Assembly (NCBI GenBank): GCA_934778125.1
Contig: CAKVOF010000024.1
Span: 1 to 19,426, forward strand
DNA length: 19,426 bases
From: an uncultured Clostridia bacterium
GTDB taxonomy: Bacteria; Bacillota; Clostridia; Christensenellales; UBA1242
Direction: 5' to 3'
The notes under the pieces are model-generated. The model made no database searches, was not told where the DNA came from, and saw only the letters and a list, made by a program, of their open reading frames with translations. Shown here piece after piece: positions 7,221 to 15,210 of this stretch. Positions within the stretch are counted from its first letter, which is position 1. Each line of letters opens with the position of its first letter. Both the position numbers and the translations under genes were made by a program.

Positions 7221-10200
7221 TTAAGGCGTTTTTGAAACCTTAATTTTGTATGTTACACCTCCACTTGTTTTTGTTAATATTATGCTTGAAATATTATGTG
7301 AATAACATTTTAACGTATCACCTTCAATTTTTGCATAAACATCATAGTTTTCTTGTAAAACCTCACTCCCACCACCATCTTTAATTTCAGCAATTCTGTA
7401 ATCAATTAATGAAATGGTTGATATTAATTGCGGTGATTCAATTGTTCCATTAAAAGTTGTTGGATAATAATACTCAACCATAGTTGTTGAAATAGTTTTT
7501 TTGCAAGTCCTGTTGTTAATACTTTTGGTAAGTGTAATTTTAGTAACACCATCTTGTAAAATATTTCCATCATTACTTATATAATTAGGAATATCAGAAG
7601 AAGAAATATTATTATTATAGCAAGTTAAGTCACTTACGGTGTAGCCATTTAAATTAATGCTTTTACCTCTACTTAAATCATCAATTGCAGTGGAGTCGTT
7701 ATAGAAATAAGCATAGCAATCAACTCCGCCCACTTTAAATGTTACAGCAATATAATCAACATCACCAACCACAATCGTTAAATTAGAACCGCTTTTAGTT
7801 ACATAATTATTAAAACCAGTAGTTATTTCACTTCCTGCCACATACATTTCTAAAACATTAATATTTGATATTGTTCCACTGACTCCTTTTGGCTTATAAG
7901 AATTTAAACCAAAACTTTTATCTTTAGATAAATCGATAGTTTTATGAATGGTATTATTAATTATTTTAACGTAGTTAACCTTACCTCCTTTATTAGAAAC
8001 CAATTCAATTTCTTCTTGATTATCTTCGGTAGACTTCAAAGTACTATCATGATTAATTGAGAAATATTCATACACGCCATTAAGTTTATAATTTGCACCC
8101 TCTAACCCAGTAATAATATTTAAATTGATATTATCCAATTTAGATAAATCACCATATTTTGTTTCTTCTAAATAAGGTGCATCAATTGTAACAATTATAG
8201 GATCTTTCCTATTATATTTTTGCATTTTAATTTTTATTGTTTGAATATTTTGTTTCAAAATAGAAAGTTTAAAATCACTAATACTTGCATACTCGTTTAA
8301 ACTTACCCCACCAATTGTATTGCCATCAAACATATAAATCGAAAAAATTTCATAATTTAGGCTTGTTTCATCCTTATCATTCAAGTTGTTTAAGTCAAAA
8401 TCCAAAACAATAGTGCTTAAGTCATTTACTATTTTAATTTCTTTTGCAAATAAATCAATATAAACTTCATTTCCATCTTCAATTGCCTTAATAACAACTT
8501 TTTCTATGCCATCTTTTAAGCAAGTTAAGTTGCCCAATGAAAGCTTCAAATATTCATCAATTTTTAATCTATCTGATTCATTACTATTCTTGTAAATCTT
8601 ATCATTAAATAAAGTCATTGAATAAATTTCATAGGTTGAGCAAGAAACTATACTATTTAAATTAATTGCGATTTCACTCATAGTTAAATCAACATCTTTA
8701 TTTAATCTTGCAACATAATTGATATGATAGATATTTTCATCACTGCTTATTGCCTCAATTGTAAACTCCGCTATTTCATTTTCTTTTCCAGCAACAATAT
8801 TTAATGTGAATGTTGCGGCATTACCTATTGTTATATAATTTCCGATTTTGTCAACGCTCGGATCTGTTTTTTCATCAATTTTTGTGCCATTTATTAGCTT
8901 AATTTCTTTAATCTTAAATGATGAGAAACTTTCTTTTTCAGTCGCACTAATTTTCTTATATTCAAATATGTCACCCAAATTAATATTGTTAGGCAAGTTC
9001 AAGATGCTGATTATTGGAATAAGTTGTGTTTTTGTGTCGTTAGTTGTGTAAGATAGTTTTTGCGAACTAAAACTTAATTCATTTCCAAATACATTATTAG
9101 AATTATAATATAATCGCATAGGAACATCAGAAATTCCCAACTCAATTTTAACACCACTAATTGAGAATATTTTTTCAGCACTTCCATTATTTAACACATA
9201 ATAATCCAAAACCGCCTTTAATTCAATAGTGTCACTGAACCCATCACCGATTATTAGCTCATTATTCATAAACGAAACACCCGGAGGAAGCAATTCACCT
9301 GCATCAACAACATCGAAGACTGGAACAACTGAAATATTGTCTAGCCCAAATTGAGCTTCGTAATTACTAAATAACTGCATTATCTTAAAGCCAAAGAAAT
9401 TGCCAAGTGCATTATTACCGGCACCCATTGTGTTTAAGTTAATTATATATTTTTGAGTAGAATTATCATAAGATGCAACAGTTCCTATTCCATCCAATTT
9501 TAAGTTATCACGGTCACTATCATATGCATAGTTAGCCCCTGTTCCATTAGCATCAACACCTAATTTATATGTTAGAAGTGGAATTAAAATATCAACACTA
9601 TCTCCATATTGAGTTAAGCCATTAAAAGTTATCCTAATTGGCGCCACAAGCTCGGTTTCTAGATTATTATAAACAATATTATATGAAGAGATAGAACCAG
9701 GCGAGTCAATTACATCAACGTTTTCAATTTGCATTCCCGCATTTTCAAAAATATTCTTTGTTAAATTTGTTGTGTTGTTTCTTTCGAAATATAAATCATA
9801 AACCGATTTACCATTTATAACATACTTATTCTTTCCAAGTGAACCTGTTTTATCATATAATTCAGTTTGCCCTTTGTCAGACCCTTCTGTTTTGATTTCG
9901 CCAAAAACTTTTATATTGCCTGAATTAATATATTCCGCAAAGTCGCTTATTGGTGTGGTGTTTTGAGACCAATTAATCTCATTACAAGTGTAACTTAATA
10001 GTTTCACATAGTCATCAACCACACTATCTCCAGAGTTAAACGCCTTATTTGCTATATAATAAGAATTAGCGCCATTTTCACCTGTTGTTAAACTTAAATT
10101 TTTAAGCACAATTTTATCTTTTGCAACAACTTTCACCTTTACTTCGGTTTTCTTTTCATAATCATATGGACCAACTCCACCAATTCTTTTATATATTTCA

Positions 10201-13200
10201 AGAACAAACTCCGCATCGGTTAACAACTTTTCAACTTCTAATTTTGTGCCATATGTCCCGCTTTGAATTTTAATTTTATCAGCCAATTTTGAATTTAAGC
10301 TATTATCTTTAATTTTATAAACTATAGTATCTGAACCTGCACTATAGAAACCTTCCTCTTTTGCAAAATCGTAAGTTATTTTATTACTGCTCGCCTCAAA
10401 AGTTATTGCACTTGTATTTTTTGATAGAATTTTCTCGCTTAAACTACTAAACCCGCCATCAAGCAACACAAGTTTATTATCAGCATCAAAACCAAACCAA
10501 TTATTCGGATTAGAATTTGGAAGTTCTTCCGTTGCACCATAAAAATAATTCTTATTTAAAGAATATGAACCATTAGGCTGTATTTCTAGTGTGAAAATTA
10601 TTTTCTTTGCCCCACCACCATCTGCAAAATTGAATACAATTTCATAAACTAATGACTTTCCACCCTCAGTATTGAACTCAGGAATTTCAAGCCTAATAAG
10701 GGCATCTGGGTATTGTTCCGTCTCTGTTTTTGTGATAGTATCAGTTGTTAGCGTTAATTCAATATCCTCAGAACCACTCACTTTTCTATAACTAAAATAA
10801 CCATCTCCAAAGCTTGCATCCTTAAAATCCACATAATTAACACCCAGCAAATCAATTGTTAAATTTCCTTCTATTTTTTCACCCTCTTTAGGCAAAGAGA
10901 TATTCGCAACACCATCTTCAAATATAATTTTATCTCCCCAAGAATTTGCTGTTGCATTTTTATAATAACTAGGTTCTCTAAACGAAAATTTAAGCTTTGT
11001 TGATTTAATAAATGATGATGTTGGGTTTTCAAATGTTCTAGTTAAATCAAAATCATACACAATCGCAAGTTTTATTTCTTCATTATTTGCAACATAGTCT
11101 TTATTTAATTTTAACCTTTTATCCGTTGTTAGTGTTATTTTATAGAAGTTAAAGTCTTTTTTATTTTCTCCAGTTTCAGCAAAAACATTTTTTCTAAGGT
11201 TTTCAAGCAACTTCTCGGCATTTTCGCCTTCATCTGGATTAATCAACTCATATGAATCACTTTCAAATATATTTTCTAAAGTTCCGCTGATATCTTCACC
11301 ATAAGCGTATAGAGTTAATTGTAACGGCGAATCATTCCCCTTTAAATTTTCACTTAATTTCTTATAAAATTCATTTGTTTCAGCATTTTGGAAATTCACT
11401 GATGGATCAATTATATTATATTTATGTTTTTCTAGTAATTTTTTCTCATCATCTGATAATTCTTCTATATTTTTGTTTATTATATCGTCATCAACAAATG
11501 AATAATTTGAAATGTTTAAATCGCTTTCATTTATAATTGTGTTTATAGATGAACCAATCATATAATAATAGCAATATTTAAGGTCGCAAGTAGTTCCCGA
11601 ATATCCTATATCTGTTTTGCTTTGAAGTATCTCCTTCATCTTTTCTTCATCTGCTATAAAACTATGATTAAAATCCATGCCATTTTCTACATAATAATAA
11701 CCTGCAAATTTACTTTGACTTTGATAATAAGACTTAACCTTATAGCCATTAAATTTCCCTACAATATCAATGTCTTTTTTCCCTGAGCCCTCCTCATCTA
11801 AGAAATCCACTCCATAAGAAAACTGAGAAATATCATTAATCCCATAAGTAGCACTCACAACACTCATAACATTAAATTTATCTAAAACTTTTTTTTCACT
11901 TATCACATTTCTATAAACATCAATAAACTTATCAGAAATTTTGATTTGCGCCGTTGGGCTAACGCCAAAATCGGAATTTGATTTAATTTGCACTTCAAAA
12001 CCAACAACTGGGTTTTTATCATCATTTTGATTCTTAATAGCTTTAACGCTAATAATCTTCAACAATTTCTTAATTTCATCTTTGTTTAGTGGTACACTAT
12101 TTTTTGACATACTTGCTTTTATAAGATCATAGCCACCTGATTCGTTTTGACCAATAAGGCTTAACAGTTTTTTAATTGCTTCAATATGGTTATTTTGATA
12201 AATACTATTTAATTTTTTTGTTGCATCATCTGTTCCTGTTAAACCATAATTAAAGTTTAATGTGAATTTATTATCCGTAAAACTTGAAGCATCTGCAAGC
12301 CCATCAATTTTATCAATCGCAAGCGGATTAAATGTGAAGATCAATGTTCCATTGTAATCTTCTCCAGATATCAACTTTAAATTTGTGAACGCGCCATCGA
12401 TTTCATCATATCTATTATTTCTTAAGAAAAATTTACCGCCTTCAACCTTTTTAACTTTGTTTTCCTTTTTATCTAAATATAGAGCGTTATAATTACCGCC
12501 TTCACCACCTATTTCTTCAATATAGGTATAAAAATAAATATTATCCACAACTGATGAAATTTTAAGATCAGTTGGTTCAGTTGACCACGCAAGAGTATAA
12601 TAATCAACTGTATCTAAATTTTTTCCTGAAAAATCATAATAAACATTCTTTTCACCATCTTTATATTCAACCTTGCCATTATTATCGATTATCTTTATTT
12701 TGCCATTCTCATCAACTGTTTGATAAAGTAACTTGCCATCTCTATCTATTGGATTACCATCTTTATCGGTTAGAATTAAAACTGCATAAAGTTTAACTGG
12801 CGAATTAAATTGCGCACAAATTGCTTCAATCTCAACCCCTATTTGGGCTTGATCATCATAGGTGATTGTTCCAAGTTCAATTAAAGTGATGCCTTTGTTT
12901 TCAGCATCTTTATATGTTATCTTTTCATCTTCATTAAAATTCTCATATTTTATAAGGTTTGCTTTGTTTTTTCCTGCTATGTTAATTTTACTTAAATCAG
13001 TACCAATTTTTATTGATGCTTCATCTGCAAAAATTTTAACTGTTTTATATTGCATTAACTCGCTTTCAATTGAATATTCTAAAGATTGAGTTTTTCCAGC
13101 ATACACATTAGCATTTAAGTATTCTGAATTAACAATCATTTCTTTAGGTTCTTTAACTTTTAAGTTTCCTATGATACTATCTCTATTTATAACAACTTCA

Positions 13201-14960
13201 ATATAATTATAGAAAACCTTATTGTTTCCATCTTTATCAACGGTTTCAATTGAAAATACTAAATATATTTTAAAAGTGTTTTCATCTTTTGAATACAACT
13301 TAGAAGGCAACTTAGGAACAAATTTAACTTCATTTCCATTTCTAATAACTTCAATAAAATTACTGCCATCTAAGAACCCTGTTTTATATTCTGTCTTACC
13401 AGCGTTCACAATCTTAAAAGGATTTGTTTCGCTATTGTTTATATTTTCATTTTGATAAATATACTCCGCATTCGAGTTTTGAGAAATCAGATTCGCGATT
13501 GACAATTTTGAATCGGTGTTTTTAGAATCCCAAACAACCGGTGTTATTTTAACATTACTCTTTAGCAATTTAATTTCATTTTTAAATTGTTCATCAGTTA
13601 AATCACTACTTTTCCCTGCTATATCAAAACTCAAGTTAAACTTACTTGTAAGTGCACTTGAACTTAACCCAGAAACATCATCAATTGTTGTGTTTTCATT
13701 TCCAAACACATTAAATTCCCATTTCTTCGTGATCGAATTAAACATAAAATTATTAACATTAATGTCTATAATCCTAAACGATTGATATTGAGTTACCATA
13801 ACAATATCTATTGCTTTAATTATAGTGTTTAGCGCGTAACTATCCGAACTCGAATCAATTATTTCATTTTTAATAAAGTTATTATTATTTTCATCGCTCG
13901 GTTTAAAATAAACCGAATAATATTTATTAATAAAGGTTTTAAATTTACCGCATAAATCTTTATACTCTTGATTTGTTTCTAGATCTAACATATCGTTAAA
14001 TTTAGACTTAAAATCATTAAAACCACTATTTTCAAATTCACTTTTTAATTTGTAGCTTCTATGCATTTGCATCTTTAAATAAAATTGCTTTGTTTGTCTG
14101 TTTTCAGATGTTAATCTTAGCATATAGCTTCTTGTTGCTTCATCATATGTTTGCGTTAATTTAATATCATTGGCTTCAATTCTTTCTTCCATTCCATCAT
14201 TTCTTGAAACTAACGAGAATAAAATTGGGTTATATAAAGTTGAGGTTCCTCCATCATCGCCTTGTGCTGGAAAAGCAGTACCGGTATCCGGATCAACAGC
14301 ATTTAAGAAATTTGATTTAACCCAAAGAATTCTGCCACCTTTGTTTGGGTCTTCTTCATTTTTCATCATACTTGAACTATTCATCAAATATGTTGGCCCC
14401 AAAGTGCTATTATCTTGAATTGCTAACCCTGGAATTTCCTTTCCGCTTTCATCTATGCTGGTGTTTATATTGAAACAGTCAACCGTTTTCCCATCTTCTT
14501 CCACTTTTGTGTTAGAAATAGTTTGATCAATAGCAATATGCAAATAGCATTCAGTTGAGCAATATGGGTTCTCAAATTTTAAAAGAATTGAACCCGTTTT
14601 GTTATAACCATCATCATATTTTGCTGGAGTTAATGTGAAAGGCGCACCGCCAGTTATTGCACTTGGCACGTTTTCAAATATACTTTTGTTTCCACCTACG
14701 ATTGTAACATTAATAACTCGATTTGTTGCGTTTGAAGGAAGATAGCTCACAACAAAAGTTGTTGCTTTTTCAATAACTGCATATTTATGTAAGGCTTTGT
14801 TGGTTTCGTCTCCACCAACACTTTCCTCCGAAAAATAAATTTCAGTTAGTTGAATTGGTTTTTGATTAAACTTTCCCCCAATCGCTGCAATGCCTATAGC
14901 CACCCCTGCAAACCCTAGTAATATTGCAATGCTTATAGCAACAATTTTTAAATATCTCAT
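7221..14960 (-). CDS. Giant N-terminally anchored surface protein with Ig-like and tandem-repeat regions
   Basis: A 2579-residue extracellular protein that I cannot assign to a named family. Residues 4-29 form a hydrophobic signal/anchor segment with one Arg and one Lys before it. There is no lipobox Cys, no LPXTG and no C-terminal helix, so it is either held by the N-terminus or released. Residues 35-145 look like a bacterial Ig-like (BIG) domain, with SYLPSNATNRVINVTI and the pair CSTEC. The bulk is beta-strand-like and rich in Asn, Asp, Lys and Ser. Five DxDG-type turns cluster at 732-769. About residues 2085-2579 consist of degenerate repeats of roughly 85 residues. No catalytic motif was seen. 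An ATG at 14972 is in frame, but its own GGAG is the ribosome site of the ATG at 14960, which is preferred. An adhesin, stalk or S-layer-like role is inference. Confidence 0.88.
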   Translation of the reverse strand: MRYLKIVAISIAILLGFAGVAIGIAAIGGKFNQKPIQLTEIYFSEESVGGDETNKALHKYAVIEKATTFVVSYLPSNATNRVINVTIVGGNKSIFENVPSAITGGAPFTLTPAKYDDGYNKTGSILLKFENPYCSTECYLHIAIDQTISNTKVEEDGKTVDCFNINTSIDESGKEIPGLAIQDNSTLGPTYLMNSSSMMKNEEDPNKGGRILWVKSNFLNAVDPDTGTAFPAQGDDGGTSTLYNPILFSLVSRNDGMEERIEANDIKLTQTYDEATRSYMLRLTSENRQTKQFYLKMQMHRSYKLKSEFENSGFNDFKSKFNDMLDLETNQEYKDLCGKFKTFINKYYSVYFKPSDENNNNFIKNEIIDSSSDSYALNTIIKAIDIVMVTQYQSFRIIDINVNNFMFNSITKKWEFNVFGNENTTIDDVSGLSSSALTSKFNLSFDIAGKSSDLTDEQFKNEIKLLKSNVKITPVVWDSKNTDSKLSIANLISQNSNAEYIYQNENINNSETNPFKIVNAGKTEYKTGFLDGSNFIEVIRNGNEVKFVPKLPSKLYSKDENTFKIYLVFSIETVDKDGNNKVFYNYIEVVINRDSIIGNLKVKEPKEMIVNSEYLNANVYAGKTQSLEYSIESELMQYKTVKIFADEASIKIGTDLSKINIAGKNKANLIKYENFNEDEKITYKDAENKGITLIELGTITYDDQAQIGVEIEAICAQFNSPVKLYAVLILTDKDGNPIDRDGKLLYQTVDENGKIKIIDNNGKVEYKDGEKNVYYDFSGKNLDTVDYYTLAWSTEPTDLKISSVVDNIYFYTYIEEIGGEGGNYNALYLDKKENKVKKVEGGKFFLRNNRYDEIDGAFTNLKLISGEDYNGTLIFTFNPLAIDKIDGLADASSFTDNKFTLNFNYGLTGTDDATKKLNSIYQNNHIEAIKKLLSLIGQNESGGYDLIKASMSKNSVPLNKDEIKKLLKIISVKAIKNQNDDKNPVVGFEVQIKSNSDFGVSPTAQIKISDKFIDVYRNVISEKKVLDKFNVMSVVSATYGINDISQFSYGVDFLDEEGSGKKDIDIVGKFNGYKVKSYYQSQSKFAGYYYVENGMDFNHSFIADEEKMKEILQSKTDIGYSGTTCDLKYCYYYMIGSSINTIINESDLNISNYSFVDDDIINKNIEELSDDEKKLLEKHKYNIIDPSVNFQNAETNEFYKKLSENLKGNDSPLQLTLYAYGEDISGTLENIFESDSYELINPDEGENAEKLLENLRKNVFAETGENKKDFNFYKITLTTDKRLKLNKDYVANNEEIKLAIVYDFDLTRTFENPTSSFIKSTKLKFSFREPSYYKNATANSWGDKIIFEDGVANISLPKEGEKIEGNLTIDLLGVNYVDFKDASFGDGYFSYRKVSGSEDIELTLTTDTITKTETEQYPDALIRLEIPEFNTEGGKSLVYEIVFNFADGGGAKKIIFTLEIQPNGSYSLNKNYFYGATEELPNSNPNNWFGFDADNKLVLLDGGFSSLSEKILSKNTSAITFEASSNKITYDFAKEEGFYSAGSDTIVYKIKDNSLNSKLADKIKIQSGTYGTKLEVEKLLTDAEFVLEIYKRIGGVGPYDYEKKTEVKVKVVAKDKIVLKNLSLTTGENGANSYYIANKAFNSGDSVVDDYVKLLSYTCNEINWSQNTTPISDFAEYINSGNIKVFGEIKTEGSDKGQTELYDKTGSLGKNKYVINGKSVYDLYFERNNTTNLTKNIFENAGMQIENVDVIDSPGSISSYNIVYNNLETELVAPIRITFNGLTQYGDSVDILIPLLTYKLGVDANGTGANYAYDSDRDNLKLDGIGTVASYDNSTQKYIINLNTMGAGNNALGNFFGFKIMQLFSNYEAQFGLDNISVVPVFDVVDAGELLPPGVSFMNNELIIGDGFSDTIELKAVLDYYVLNNGSAEKIFSISGVKIELGISDVPMRLYYNSNNVFGNELSFSSQKLSYTTNDTKTQLIPIISILNLPNNINLGDIFEYKKISATEKESFSSFKIKEIKLINGTKIDEKTDPSVDKIGNYITIGNAATFTLNIVAGKENEIAEFTIEAISSDENIYHINYVARLNKDVDLTMSEIAINLNSIVSCSTYEIYSMTLFNDKIYKNSNESDRLKIDEYLKLSLGNLTCLKDGIEKVVIKAIEDGNEVYIDLFAKEIKIVNDLSTIVLDFDLNNLNDKDETSLNYEIFSIYMFDGNTIGGVSLNEYASISDFKLSILKQNIQTIKIKMQKYNRKDPIIVTIDAPYLEETKYGDLSKLDNINLNIITGLEGANYKLNGVYEYFSINHDSTLKSTEDNQEEIELVSNKGGKVNYVKIINNTIHKTIDLSKDKSFGLNSYKPKGVSGTISNINVLEMYVAGSEITTGFNNYVTKSGSNLTIVVGDVDYIAVTFKVGGVDCYAYFYNDSTAIDDLSRGKSINLNGYTVSDLTCYNNNISSSDIPNYISNDGNILQDGVTKITLTKSINNRTCKKTISTTMVEYYYPTTFNGTIESPQLISTISLIDYRIAEIKDGGGSEVLQENYDVYAKIEGDTLKCYSHNISSIILTKTSGGVTYKIKVSKTP
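7224..8700 (-). repeat. Degenerate ~85-residue protein repeats in the giant protein
   Basis: Protein-level repeats at the C-terminal end. Units start near bases 8698, 8430, 8150, 7938, 7675 and 7415. Each opens with a motif like DLS-x(5-8)-LN (NDLSTIVLDFDLNN, GDLSKLDNINLN, IDLSKDKSFGLNSY, DDLSRGKSINLNGY), continues with a Y-x-(I/V)-x-x-(M/I/L) strand (YEIYSMTLF, YEIFSIYMF, YTVSDLTCY, YRIAEI) and a (D/N)-x-Y-(I/V/L) strand, and ends with a dG(I/V)-xx-(I/V) strand (KDGIEKVVI, QDGVTKITL, HNISSIIL). Two more diverged units may precede them. The DNA itself is not obviously repeated, so the duplications are old. Confidence 0.7.
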
Positions 14961-14966
14961 ATTTTT

Positions 14967-14970
14967 CTCC
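14967..14970 (-). promoter_or_regulatory. Ribosome binding site of the giant gene inside an upstream ATG
   Basis: GGAG lies six bases before the ATG at 14960 and shares its first G with the in-frame ATG at 14972 (ATGGAG). That upstream ATG has no ribosome site of its own, which decides the start. Confidence 0.7.
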
Positions 14971-15035
14971 ATTAACGCATATTTTTTGAAAAATCGATTA
15001 AAAGCACACGTAATAACAACTTTAATTATAGTTAA

Positions 15036-15064
15036 ATTTTAATATAGCACTATTTTTTTGTCAA
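15036..15064 (-). promoter_or_regulatory. Sigma-A promoter of the giant gene
   Basis: The minus strand reads a perfect TTGACA (15059-15064), a 17-base spacer and TAAAAT (15036-15041). An overlapping extended element, TGC-TATATT at 15041-15049, could act as an alternative -10. The leader is about 70 bases. The giant gene can therefore be expressed apart from the lipoprotein gene upstream. Confidence 0.75.
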
Positions 15065-15210
15065 ATAAATGCACATATTTAATATACAATAATATATTTT
15101 GTAATATAAAGAAAAATATGACATCAAACACGTTGCCTAGTTTAACGCCATATTAAAATCAATTTATAAAATTATTGTTTCATTGGTTAATAGCGATATT
15201 AACACTTTTT

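Noticed and set aside
7221..7300. Cell-wall sorting signal at the end of the giant protein
   Set aside because: The protein ends in a strand-like YKIKVSKTP with no LPXTG, hydrophobic helix or basic tail, so sortase anchoring is not supported.
12572..13785. Several short plus-strand open frames within the giant gene
   Set aside because: No ribosome sites or promoters were seen and the composition is that of reversed AT-rich codons. The giant frame runs uninterrupted through all of them.
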